A stretch of 64,000 nt of DNA from Ciona savignyi (lineage: Eukaryota > Chordata > Ascidiacea > Phlebobranchia > Cionidae): positions 179,709 through 243,708 of the forward strand of contig CH001323.1 in NCBI GenBank assembly GCA_000149265.1, given 5' to 3'. Each line of letters begins with the position of its first letter. Within the stretch, counting starts at the first letter, position 1. Position numbers and translations under genes: made by a program. This document shows, piece after piece, positions 1 to 12,501 of this stretch. Below the pieces are notes generated by a model that saw only the letters and a program-made list of their open reading frames with translations, made no database searches and was not told the DNA's origin.

Positions 1-740
1 TTTCGTTTTGAGTTATGCTTGTGGGATAACTGAAGTGAAATTACTGTCATCATAACTATTATTTTTTTTTTCTTTTTATACTTTATGTAGTGTGTTAAAC
101 GAAATAACTGTAAACTTGTTCCTGCAACATTTTATTGAAATTGTACAAAATTAGAAGATAAAGTAACAAACAACAACTAAATGCGGGTTACATAAACGCT
201 CCATGTAAATTGAACTGCTTAGCGCGTAAAGAGTGGGAATACCCACGATGCGAACTAAAGCGAGTTAACTCGCATCGCAAACCCGATCATGTAAATAGGC
301 TTAATGGCATATAGTGAGATTTTAAGATTTGTTGTAAACTGAATGCATTACAGAAAAGCAGCATAAACCCCTATCAAACAGAACAACCTCCAGTTACTAG
401 CCCAAAACCATTTAAACACAACGGAATGCCGTGGTAAAGGCACTATAGACAATTATTAGCTAGCAATGGACATAGGATATCTGAGTAAATAACTTACAGT
501 TTAAGGCACCGGATAATATACAATATCTAGGTATACAACATATACAATGTAAAGTATACTATATATTAAGTCGAGTAATGCTTTAAAAGGGAGAAATATA
601 TTTCACTAAAATAAGAATCATTGTTTGTCGCTGTGTTATATGTGGAACCGGTATCGTTTTACGTGCGGAAGACCGTTTTGTATCCGGCCAAACGAATGGT
701 GATACCGTGGCTGACAATGGATCTATAAATTAATACATAC
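1..740. other. Intronic sequence of the fucosyltransferase gene, no exon seen
   Basis: This is downstream of the last visible donor (735-740). I looked for the next conserved fucosyltransferase blocks on the minus strand and found none, so the remaining exons should lie to the left of the window. Confidence 0.5.
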
Positions 741-3700
741 CCTTCGACGGCAAAACCCGTAGCGACGATTTCTTTGTAATAATCCATTCGTTCTACTGCC
801 CCACGCATCGTGTCGCAGTTGCTAACGATCCATATCTAAAGAAAAGTAACGTCGTCACATTATCAGGACTATAAAACCAGTTGGTTGTAAAAATGTTCAA
901 AGTTTTAGTAGAAATGTTTTAAAATCATCATTAGCCAGTTGTATTTCATTATATGTTAGAGGAAAAGTCTACACTAGAAATATAAAAATCAAATGTGACT
1001 CATCTTACTGACCCTAGCACTACTCTTCAACTCCACAAATCTAATTCCACCTACGCCTCAAAACGCACGCCTCTGGCTTAATCTTTCCAATTGCGTGCGA
1101 GTTTCCTATATTGCTAGTTCATTTTAGTTTACACACCAAAATCCCTTAGCGTTAACACGACGTTTCTGAGGCCAATATCCTTATATCCAATATCCGGGAA
1201 CATCGTTTATATAGTCAATAATACTTAAATTTCGGATTTTACAGTCACAATTTTAAAAATATTGGGATTTCATAGTAGCATCCGTATATTTTTTTTAATT
1301 GTTTTAATTTTTCCCATGGCATGCTTTAACAATTTTTTTCCAGCTTGCCTTTTGCTATATTTTAAATGTGTCATCCTTAAATAAGCAAAAACAAAGTTAG
1401 ATTAACTGAAAATCATGAGAGTACGTTTGTAAACAAAAATCTATATAATGGTGTATTCTTTACTGTTTCTTTTTAATGTAGGTTAATATAATTCATTTCT
1501 TTATTTAGGTTTAGACGATACCTCACTAGAAAGGAGAAATAGAAAAATGCGGACGTCCAGGAGTCTAATAAACCACGTTAAAATCACTCAACACACATAT
1601 CAGTTAACAAATTTCACACGAGCTTCTGCCTAGAAGTTGGTAATTTTATTTTAGTATTATATATTTTCAAGAATGGTGTGTAAGTGACTGCGCGCTAATT
1701 ATTTGGCCGTTTAAAAAAAGTCATCTTACAGCAAGTTTGGTCTTTGTTGATATCAAGTTATCCACCGCCCGAGAACCTTTTTCCACTTTGTTTAAAACTT
1801 TCCTTCTTGATCCATATCCACTGTATAGATCGGAGTTGGTATGGTATGTCATTGTCATGTTGAAAAAGTTGTCGAATTCCTTAAAGTCAGTCCTGTACAA
1901 ATAGCGCATGGACCACGGGTTTTCTTTCGACCAGAAGACAAATAATTGAGAAGGGGTTCTGTGGAAAATTTTAAAGTGACACTTTGTACTCTTGATTGAC
2001 AAGTCACGGTAGTTTTTAGCGCAAACATATAAACTTGAATATAAATCAAAATAAATTGAAATATACATAAGTATAAGATAATAAAAGTGTCAGATATGCA
2101 GTAGCAAGCTTGAGTAAAATTATCTAACTAGAAATACCAAGATACGTCTGCAAACCTTTACGGCTAACAAAAATCAACAATACTTAAATGTAACATAAAC
2201 ACACGTTAAACTGTTTATTACCTGGCGGTAAATGTAAAATAGTTTATAGTGTTTTTAATTTTAACTTGCACACCCTTAAATAAAATAAAAACTAGTCTTA
2301 ACAAAGACTAGAGAATAAAAAATATATAGAATAAACATGTTTTATTTCCGTGAATACGATAAAGTGTTATCCCAAGAAAAAGTCAGATTGCCTATGCAAA
2401 TACACAAAGGTGGGTTAACACACAATCGTTCAGTTTGTGACTTGTATTGACTAAAAGACCGTTCTGCTTGCGTGGATGTTAGTAATTGATACGGTACCGT
2501 TTAAAAGACAAACAAAGTGCCCTCTCCTCGTGCTCAGTCATTTTCTTGGAAATCCCTTACTCGGGCGAAATTTTAGTTTACTTTGAAGAGCAGGATTGCT
2601 TAGTACATTATCTTAATATGATTTTAAAAGCTGTTGAGTTAAGCGATTTACTACCACTACTAAAATTTCAGTTGTTTACTCTTTTAACTCAACGATTTTC
2701 GTGCTAACCCGTGTATCAGGCACATATTTTCGTGCTAACCCGTGTATAGGCACATATCAGTAGGTGGTTTTCTGTTTTTATACTCTTTCACGTAATTTTT
2801 CCAGAATTTTTAAATATGTATAAAGAATTTTAAAAAATGTCAGTACTTGGTCAATAACACTGTAACAAAATAGCAAAAATATAAACCAAACTAAAAGAAA
2901 ATCGTGTTAGATTTGCGAATATTTTACCACTAAGCTTTTAAATTTAAGCATTTTGTCAAGCGCTGTAGTGAAATGAAGCTAAATTCCAAAACAGCCCGAT
3001 TTAGTGTTTCAAAGTTTAAGGTAATACCCCTGGATTAAGTACATAAATTTCTGTTTTTACATATCTGAGTCATGTTTTCTAACAATTAATACAGTTATAA
3101 TCCGATTTGACGACTCCTTGTTGAATATGTCGGGCGATATGACATGCCTGTCACAATCATGATTTAGGAACAAATCATATTTTGTAGGGTATTTTTCTAG
3201 GTATTTTATTTCTTTCTCTATGGTACAGCGGCGGATAGGGCACTAACATTTTAAAATTGGAGCAGCTGTTTTAGCGCTGTGCTCAAAAGAAGCTAATTTA
3301 AAAAAACACGTTTTGTGTTTTTTAGAGTCTCAGGGAAATCCCATATAATTTATTACCCAAAATTTTCTTTTCCCCATGTCTAGACGATATTGTCTAACAA
3401 ATTACAAAGTTTTATTGAGTTTTCTTTACCCTTTCTAGTAGATGTCGTGGCAACATGCCATGCATGTTAAAATTATGATTCAGGAACATATCTTCGTTTT
3501 TAAGAGATTTACCCTTAGTAATTTTTTTCTTTTCTTTAATTGGCACAGTGGTGGATAATAGTCCAACATTCCACAAAATCTGATTAGAATTAATATAAAG
3601 CAGCCGTTCAAGCGCTATGCCAAAAAAAGCCAATTTTCAGAAAAAATAAGCGTTTTGGGGTTTTAACGTCCCAGGGGAATTACCCTAGATACATCATCCA

Positions 3701-6700
3701 AAGTTTTGGTTTCTGCATATCTAGATTATGTTGTCTAACAAATGACAAAGTTTTATTGCGATTTCATTACTCCTTTTAGTAGACGTCGGGGCGATATAGC
3801 ATGCCTGTCATAATCATGATTTGAGAACAAAATCTTATTTTTTAGGGTATTTACCTGGGTAATTGTTTAATTTTTTTAAGTGTTATATCAGCTAATGCAC
3901 TTACATTTTACCAAATATAATTGAAATTGGAGTAGGCGTTCAAGCGCTATGACCAAAAAAGCTAATTTAAAAAAAAATACCGTTTTGGTTTTTCACCTCC
4001 CAGGGGAATTTCCCTGAGTATATTACCCAACATTTTGGTTTCTGCATATCTAGACCATGTTGTCTAACAAATAACAAAGTTTTATTGCGATTCCATTCCC
4101 CCTTTTGGTAGATGTCGGAGAAGCCATGCCTGTCAAGCGTTTGACGAAAAAACGGACAAAACGAATAAAAACAATATGTGTCCCATTTTTTTAAAATGGT
4201 ACCGATAATAATTATGTTTTAGTTCCGTGAATGGGGTAAAGTGTTATCACAAGGAAAACGTCAGATTGCCTAACAAATACACAAAGGCCAGTTTGTGACT
4301 TGTTTTGACTAAAAGACCGTTCTGCTTGCGTGGATGTTGGTAATTGATACGGTACCGTTTAAAAGACAAACAAAGTGCCCTCTCCTCGTGTTCAGTCATT
4401 TTCTTGGAAATCCCTTACTCGGGCGAAATTTTAATTTACTGTGAAGAGCAGGGCACAACTACAATTTCAATTGTTTCCTCTTTTAACTCGACGCTTTTCG
4501 TGCTAACCCGTGTCCGCCCTCCGGGTTTACGCGTATAGGCTCGCGCACCGGTCCAGCGTGGGTTTGTTTCACAATCTGACTCGAGGGCACACACTGAATA
4601 TAATTAACTGTTTGTGTGTATGTGGATTTCCCTTTCCCATGATAGGCACATATCAGTAGGTGGTTTTCTGTTTTTATACTCTTTCGCGTAATTTTTCCAG
4701 AATTTTTAAATATGTATAAAGAATTTTTGAAAATGTAAAAGTCAGTACTTGGTCAATAACACTGTAACGAAATAACAAAAATATAAACCAAACTAAAAGA
4801 AAATCGTGTTAAATTTACGAACATTTTACCACAAAGCTTTTAAATTTAAGCATTTTGTCAAGCGCTGTAGTGAAATGAAGCTAAATTCCAAAACAGACCG
4901 ATTTAGTGTTTCAAAGCTTAAGGTAATTCCCCTGGGTTTAGTACATACATTTCTGTTTTTACATATCTGAGTCATGTTTTCTAACAATTAATACAGTTAT
5001 AATCCGATTTGACGACTCCTTGTTGGATCTGTCGAGCGATATGGCATGCCTATCCTGTCACAATCATGATTTAGGAACAAATCATAATTTTTAGGGTATT
5101 TTTCTAGGTATTTTATTTCATTCTCTATGGTATACAGCGGCGGATAGGGCACTAACATTTTAAAATTGGAGCAGCTGTTTTAGCGCTGTGATCAAAGAAG
5201 CTAATTTAAAAAAAACGTTTTGTGTTTTTTAGAGTCTCAGGGGAATCCCATATAATTTATTACCAAACATTTTCTTTTCCCCATGTCTAGACGACATTGT
5301 CTAACAAATTACAAAGTTTTATTGAGTTTTCTTTACCCCTTCTAGTAGATGTCGTGGCAACATGCCATGCCGGTCAAAATTATGATTCAGGAACATATCT
5401 TCGTTTTTAAGGGATTTACGCTTAGTATTTTTTTCTTTTCTTTAATTGGCACAGTGGTGGATAATAGTCCAACATTCCAAAAAATCTGATTTGAATTAAA
5501 GCAGCCGTTCAAGCGCTATGCCAAAAAAAGCCAATTTTTAGAAAAAAAAATAGCGTTTTGGGTTTTGGGTTTTAACGTCCCAGGGGAATTACCCTAGATT
5601 TATCATTCAAAATTTTAGTTTCTGCATATCTAGATTATGTTGTCTAACAAATGACAAAGTTTTATTGCGATTCCATTACTCCTTTTAGTTGATGTCGGGG
5701 CGAGATAGCATGCCTGTCATTATCATGATTTGAGAACAAAATCTTATTTTATAGGGTATTTACCTGGTTAATTGTTTGATTTCTTTTAAGTGTTATATCA
5801 GCTAATGCACTTACATTTTAACAAATATAATTGAAATTGGAGTAGGCGTTCAAGCGCTATGACCAAAAAAGCTAATTTTTAAAAAAAATACCGTTTTGGT
5901 TTTTCACCTCCCAGGGGAATTTCCCTGAGTATATTACCCAACATTTTGAAGTTTGGTATCTGCATATCTAGACCATGTTGTCTAACAAATAACAAAGTTT
6001 TATTGCGATTCCATTCCCCTTTTTGGTAGATGTCGGAGAAGCCATGCCTGTTAAGCGTTTGACGAAAAAACAAAAAAACGGACAAAAACAAATGTGTCCC
6101 ATTTTTTCAAATGGTACCGATAATAATTAAGTTTTAGTTCCGTGAATGGGATAGTGTTATCACAAGGAAAACGTAAGATTGCCTCAGATTGCCTATGCAA
6201 ATACACAAAGGTGGTTTAACACACAATCAGTTTGCGACTTGTTTTGACTAAAAGACCGTTCTGCTTGCGTGGATGTTAGTAATTGATACGGTTTAAAAGA
6301 CAAACAAAGTGCCCTCTCCTCGTGTTCAGTCATTTTCTTGGAAATCCCTTACTCGAGCGAAATTTTAATTTACTGTGAAGAGCAGGGCACAACTACAATT
6401 TCAATTGTTTCCTCTTTTAACTTGACGCTTTTCGTGCTAACCCGTGTCCGCCCTCCGGGTTTACCCGTAGGCTCGCGCACCGGTCCAGCGTGGGTTTGTT
6501 TCACAATCTGGCTCGAGGGCACACACTGAATATAATTAACTCTTCGTGTGTATGTGGATTTCCCTTTCCCATGATAGGCTCATATCAGTAGGTGGTTTTC
6601 TGTTTTTATACTCTTTTACGTAATTTTTTCAGAATTCAAAAATGGATTAATCAATTATTAAAATCAGCACTTGGCCAATCAAATTGTAACGAATTAGCAA

Positions 6701-7617
6701 AAAAATAAACCCAACTAAAAGTTTGTGGGAGTTCCATAAACAGAGTTTGTCCGTTCTGCGCAAGCGCGTCACGTGGGGTAGATATTTTTTTACGACAGTT
6801 AATTTTAATTTATATGTATTCTCCTGCAATAATACTGTAGTATTAAAAAGTTTTGTATTTTTTTTAAATTTTATATGGTTTTCTTTCTTTGCTTTTAACT
6901 TTTTTGCAAACCTTTTACCAGTTATTCCAGGAGGCTAGCCAAAACAAAACCAACAATACTGGAATATAACATGTCAACAAACATTGAACTATCTTATAAC
7001 TGATGATGAATGTAAAATATATTCACGTGTAAAAATGTAAAAAATGTAGAAATGTAAAAATATTACGGTGTTTTTAATTTAAACTTTTATAACCTTAAAT
7101 AAATAACTAGCTTAAATGAATATGTTTAAACAAAAACACCAGAATAATATTTTCTAATTATTTAGAAATTACATGTTCTGATTTTGAATCCAACATTACG
7201 TCCCACGATTTGCCCTATAAACAAATTCACCAGACTCAGTAGGTAAACTAGGCCAACAATTAATGTTATTTCTGACCTGTAGTGCTTCCATGGGATATCT
7301 GTTTTGTGAATATTGGTCAAATGGAATACTACAGCATCAGCCTCGCTTATCCGTTCCCTTTTGTATGTCAGCTTACATCTTCCAAAACTCGTATCCTCGG
7401 GTTCACTAGTAAAACCTACTGACCAAGGATGGTCCCACATCAGAATAGTTCCATATTCCCGATTCTTTGATGGTACATAAGTCGACTGAAATTCCACTGA
7501 TTTGCGTTCGACTGGTAAATGCAGTAATCCAAAATGGTAGTTAATCAAAAGAAGACATGTTGTACCAAATGCGATCGTCAACAATAACAGATTACGGAAA
7601 CGCCTATTCCAACTCAT
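741..7617 (-). CDS. Alpha-1,3-fucosyltransferase-like (GT10), 5' part; gene continues beyond the left edge
   Basis: The gene would encode a type II Golgi glycosyltransferase moving fucose from GDP-fucose to N-acetylglucosamine of glycans (family knowledge). Three minus-strand exons join in phase: 7277-7617, 1730-1958 and 741-835, all with GT/AG borders, giving about 221 residues. Residues 1-9 are a short basic cytoplasmic tail. Residues about 10-30 are a hydrophobic signal anchor. The N-terminal GT10 domain follows, with MWDHPWSVGF, the cysteine-containing FGRCKLTYKR and an ADAVVFHLTNIHKTDIPWKH segment. Exon 2 carries SQLFVFWSKENPW and FNMTMTYHTNSDLYSGYG, the classic fucosyltransferase acceptor/donor region. 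Exon 3 carries IWIVSNC, matching the family's VAWVVSNC motif. The start is the first ATG, directly before the anchor. The donor after exon 3 is GTATGT. The catalytic C-terminus (SFENS...YVTEK region) is not in the window. The paralogue cannot be assigned. Confidence 0.93.
2341..6640. repeat. 1.9-kb tandem duplication built of ~330-bp subrepeats in fucosyltransferase intron 1
   Basis: Three copies of one composite block lie head-to-tail: about 2341-4205, 4210-6125 and a partial copy 6130-6640. Each full block has a ~450-bp leader containing the short ORF-like stretch MIRYRLKDKQSALSSC, then four degenerate subunits. The subunits are recognised by CTAACAAATNACAAAGTTTT at about 3391, 3731, 4060 and 5300, 5640, 5980, with diverged first units near 3078 and 4979. 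Spacing is 310-340 bp, and equivalent units of the two blocks are about 1.9 kb apart. Blocks end in a small hairpin (CCCATTTTTTCAAATGG) followed by GTACCGATAATAATTA. Related sequence lies inverted at 52476-54250. The short ORFs in the leader are not conserved between copies beyond DNA identity, so I treat the region as non-coding repeat. Confidence 0.85.
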
Positions 7618-8869
7618 AACAAATTCAAGTAAATAATATCCCTTGGAAAAAACTTAATTTTTAAACAGTTTCACTGATAACTGCAACGTGACTTGAAAAG
7701 TTAGGCGAACTTCGATAACAATGAAAACAAAACAATTATGTAATAATAACTAATGTACTGTATGCCAAATGTCTCCTAACAATGGATCATTTGCAGTGAC
7801 AGCAATTAGAGCTTAACTGATACGAATTATTTGTTGTTTATTCTTTGCGGCGTGTTTTAAAAAAATGCATTTCTTATTTATTTTATTTTTAATGGGTGTC
7901 TGCTTTCTGACAGCAAATAAAATAGGTGCTTGGCAACAATATACTTTAAGGCTTTAAGCATTCTCGTATTTTATTACTTTCAATTTGATATTATGAATTC
8001 GTAATGGCCTATCATGCTTGTAAAGCTTTTGCGGCACACAGGTTAAAAACATGAATCTAAACTTTGTTTTTTTGGTTTAATGCACTGAAGAACGTTTAGT
8101 AATTGAAATTAGCCATATATAATCATAGATATTCTTTATCTGCCTTTTTCTTACATTATTTGTTACGTCTACAAGGTCATCCTAACAGTGTGCACACTAG
8201 GCTACCTTTCAATTAATCAGTGATAAGCTTTAATTTTATTATTTTTAAAGTAAAAATAAACTTAACTACAAAGGCGATATCGAATTAAAACGTAACCCGA
8301 GAAAAGATTGGGCGTTACGCTCCTGACAGACATGTCCGGTTGGCTGGTCATTGGCAAGAACGGGTTATTCAATCAGATGGAAACTTTTAGTAAACCTGAT
8401 TGGTACCATGCTTAAAGTAAATCCGAACCCATTAATGTAAGCACAACGGGCGTTGTGTAAATTTTCGGCGCCGAATATTTTTTGACAACCGATAGTTCTA
8501 GACTGGTAAGCATTGTTTACTTCAAAGTTTAAATAAGTCATTGTAGATCAATAAAATGAACTAGAAAAAAGTAAAAACTAGCTTTACATACAGCAAGTTA
8601 CTACAGGAAAATCCTTAAGTTAAAAAATACATAAATAAATAGAATACACTATCACCACGTATCTTAAACAGAACACTTAAAACAAACATACATCAATAAA
8701 GAATTTCAATGCAAACAAAAAGGTTAAAAAGGGAGTAAATTAAAAATGTGTTTGCTTCGGATTCAAAGGTAACCTATTATAAATATAATTTATAATATAA
8801 AAGATATGTTATAAAATAGATGCCTCAAGACTCATTTTAACATTTATTAAGATTTAAATATGTCTTCAA
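7618..8869. other. Upstream flank of the fucosyltransferase gene
   Basis: AT-rich intergenic DNA upstream of the fucosyltransferase ATG. No convincing exon, RNA gene or mobile element end was seen. It should contain the promoter, but I cannot point to specific elements. Confidence 0.4.
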
Positions 8870-9670
8870 GTGCTGGACGCCATGATACATCTAATTTAAT
8901 GCTAGTACTTACTAGCGTGTGACCACTCTACCAACAAGCACTATTCACTTGTAACAACATATGACTACTCATAACTTAACTCTTTAACCGCCGTCTCGCC
9001 AACTTCGGCATGAAAACCCTGTACACAACTACGTCTATCCAGCCAATACTAACCGTTAAGTAGCCATAGCCATTGGCGCATGACAAAAAAATCCTATTGG
9101 TTCGGCAAGCTTAAGTAAACATGCGCAAACCAGAACATGTGTTCTATGTCCAGTCGGCCGTTACTTAAGCCAAAATTTAGAAATTTGTTGATTTTTGTCG
9201 ATAAATTTATAAATTCTAGACGTGGTGATATACCGAATCCAATATCAGTACTGACTAATCAGTGACCACAATACTAACCAATATTATTGACTAGCACTAG
9301 CATCTGACGACTCAGCAGATAACATTTTAACCGCCGCACTAAAATAAAGATAAGGCTATTAGTATTAGTTCTGGGGCTGAGGTTAGAGCTATGGTTGGTA
9401 AAGATTAGTGTTTTGGGCAGTGTTATATTTAGTTTTCAGTCCTTATAGATCTATACTATAGACCCTGTTCAAAATTACTTTCATCAGAATCAATCGTCAA
9501 TTCTGCGATTCCGTTGCCATCTATACACAACGTTTGAAAAATGTCTGTTTGACCAGCAGGTACTGACTCAATGGACCACAATGGCGATTCGCCTTTGAAA
9601 AACAGGCGCAAACCCGATCACGTTTCCATTTCCAGCCCGCGGTTTACTTAAGCTTAAGTTTTGTAACTTG
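8870..9670. repeat. Two diverged tandem copies of a ~450-bp repeat
   Basis: Two blocks (about 8870-9200 and 9240-9670) share an ordered set of fragments: a TAGTACTNACTA-like start, a TTTAACCGCCG stretch, GCGCAAACC followed by a CAGYCGGC/CAGCCCGC stretch, and a TTACTTAAGC end. The same CGCAAACCCGATCA piece occurs near 276-295. Divergence is high, so the boundaries are approximate. Confidence 0.4.
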
Positions 9671-12501
9671 TAGATTGTTGTTGTGAAAAAGTGTTTATAT
9701 TGTACAATTCAGTACAAAAATTAACAAAACATATAATAAATGTTAGTAAGTTCAATTATTTCACCAACTTAATTAGTATGTTGCTTCGTGACTAAAACAA
9801 TTGTTATGAGTCCATTTTGGAAAACCGTTTTTTCCTGTTTTGTTCAACACTTTAAATGGGTTGTTTATCATTGCAAAATCATCTCGGAGTTGTCATGTCA
9901 AATTAAAACCAATATCAGCGGCAGCTAACTTGACCTAGATTTTGCCTAAACATTTTGTAAGGTTAATCCACTTAACAAAAATGTTAAAAAGGTAATTAGT
10001 TTTGTATTACGTAGGGAAATACACTAAATTTGGTAACGAATTTTTTTATCAAACGCATGACAGAAGAAGTGTCGGTCCGAAATTGTATAAAATAAGTTAT
10101 CAAAACGGACTTAAACTATTACATATGGTAACTAACTTGACTTTGCTGTTCCTAAAATTTACCTTTTTGAATTTTACCCGGTAGGACAAACTTGACTCTC
10201 GCAATACAAACTAACCCTTTTCTAGCATTTTATTTTTTAGTGATCATAGCGTAAAATATAATTGCCAATTTTAATTTTTTTTACAGCTTATACACTTTCT
10301 TTGAAGATAATTGTCCTTCCCAGTTTAAAATATCTAAAAACAAAGAAAATCGGCCAAAAAATTGCAAAAAACGCAAGAAATGACCGTCGTACTTATTTTC
10401 TCAGGTTTGGCCGGAGTTTTCCTGGCGTGATTTACACTAATTTCACTTAATAAATATTGGTCAACACCTTTAAAATTTCAAATAATATATTTATTTTTTT
10501 CTAAAGTTATGGGCATTAAAGCAGACTGACTGAGTTTAGTGGGGTTAAATTTCTGAGAATTTTTTGGGAAATGGATAAAGTTAAAGGTATAAAGAGCTTT
10601 GTTCTTCTTTGTTATTCGTATTAAAATTGGATTAAGTCAAACATTCAGCGATTTTATTTACGTTATAACAGTGCAATAATGTGTGCTTATATACATTCTT
10701 ATGTGTAAACCTATAATGCTTTTTGCATCTAATAACAGATGACAGCGAAACTCAAACAGCATACTTATAAACTTTCGGTGTTTTATTCAATACAGGGCAA
10801 ACACATAGACGTCCATTCATCATGGAATTTCTGTTAAACCGTCCGGTGTAAGAGGGCAAGAAGGGTTTGTATTAAATGTAATACGATCCTTAGGAAGTCA
10901 TTAGGTCCACGCTCGTTTGCATACAGGTTTCGACCTATGGCCCACTTTTACGTGCAGCTTATATTTTAGTTTGATGAAATATATTACACAGTGTGATTTT
11001 TTTTCGCTGGAGCTTCGGAATAACCCGCAAGAGACTTGCGACCAAAAGAGTGACTTAGAGAACGGTCGTGTGGCCAAATGAGTAACGCGGTAGATACGCT
11101 TCCTGCATTATATACACGCGAAACGGTCCCAGCCACAAGCTCAATATGAGTTCGAAATTTAGCCCGTTAAAATAAGCGTGACTTACGTGAATGTAACCCT
11201 TTCAAGTTGCCTTGGAATACCAGTCAGATTTATGTATACTCGTCCAACTTTTCCTCCGAGTTCCGCAGTTTATGTATTTTTGCTACCATAGAGTTCAGAT
11301 AACGGTAAACGTCAGTTATTAAAGCACCTTAACTATAAAATGTAAGTTATCTATTATAGGTGGCATCCAATATGGCCGCTAGACCTACTTTTTATGCAAT
11401 AGATTGAAAAAAACATGAATAAAACCCCATCACTACAATAGCCCAGAAAAAGTGCTATAAAGCAAGAGTTTACACAAAAGCTCGTGCGTTGGCGGACAGA
11501 TATTTCACTATAGGGAATAAGTGGTTTGGAAGAAAGCTGATCAGAAAGGCTCCAATTCTGCATTTGCTTCGGAGTATATGGTTGTCCGCAAAAGCTTAAG
11601 TGGGAAAGCAAACAATTTATATTTAATTAGCTGTGGTAAACCGCTTAATAATGATTCGGCCACAGGACCGTTCTAATTTAATAAAGTCCTGGGTTCTAGC
11701 AACGTCTGCCTGATGCCTTAACCGCGGAAACGGCCCTCTTGCTGGTTTTAATATTACAAAATCACTAACAACTATAGCACGATGGGCTGTTTTACAGAGA
11801 TAGGCAAAGATTGACCCTCTTCAAAGTCTGGTAATTCTCAAGTCTGTTGAACACGAAGCAAAGACACACACTGTACAGTACCAAATTTAACTATACTTTA
11901 TATTTCGCTTGTAATGTACAGCAAATTTAGAATAACGACGGACCTATATATAATAAATAAATATCATGACGATTAAAACTACTCAAATTATGTTTTCCAA
12001 AAAAGGAATTTGCTTAATGGCAATGAAACTTAGTTTTAGCGCACCGGGGTTAATATAAAGTTGTGTTCATTTTAAGTAAGCGGTACTGTGGGGTTAATTA
12101 CAGTTAAAAGATCGACTACAAATATGGCGGTGGTGGAATAAATAGGAGGTGGACAACGGATAACGCGAAGTACAACACTTAAATATTTGTCATGATGTTT
12201 ATGTACAAGAGTGGAGAACTCGTTAATGTGCAGCTTTGGGAGAAATTACGATTCTCGTATTATACCGTGTTGTTGGTCAACGGATTTTGAACTCGGTTAA
12301 GTCATCAATTTATAATCGATTCTCAAACCGTTTATAAGGATTTCTGTCACCGGAATATGCCCAAAATGATACAAAGTCTCACACCATTTAGTTCAATACG
12401 TCACCATAGTACAGAATTACCTAAAACGGATATCGCATTGATCAGGCATTGCAAGAGCGTCGGCGCTAAACACAAAGGGTCAATATAGCAGTTCCAAATT
12501 G
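9671..12501. other. Intergenic region downstream of AP3D1, no gene recognised
   Basis: About 2.8 kb between the stop codon of the delta-adaptin gene (minus strand, 12502) and the repeats upstream of the fucosyltransferase. It should contain the delta-adaptin 3' UTR, but I see no clear AATAAA on the minus strand close to the stop. Short ORFs (for example 10002-10184 plus and 11354-11611 minus) lack recognisable domains. Confidence 0.4.

Noticed and set aside
2486-2707. MIRYRLKDKQ... ORF, repeated at 4344 and partly 6338
   Set aside because: It occurs in each copy of the tandem repeat but diverges in frame downstream and has no domain. Judged to be repeat sequence.
11354-11611. 85-residue minus-strand ORF
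   Set aside because: No domain, no splice partners and no match to known proteins that I can see. It lies in the AP3D1 downstream region.
11640-11760. tRNA-like string GGTTAAGGCATCAGGC on the minus strand
   Set aside because: It has a box A-like part only. There is no consistent cloverleaf or box B at the right distance.
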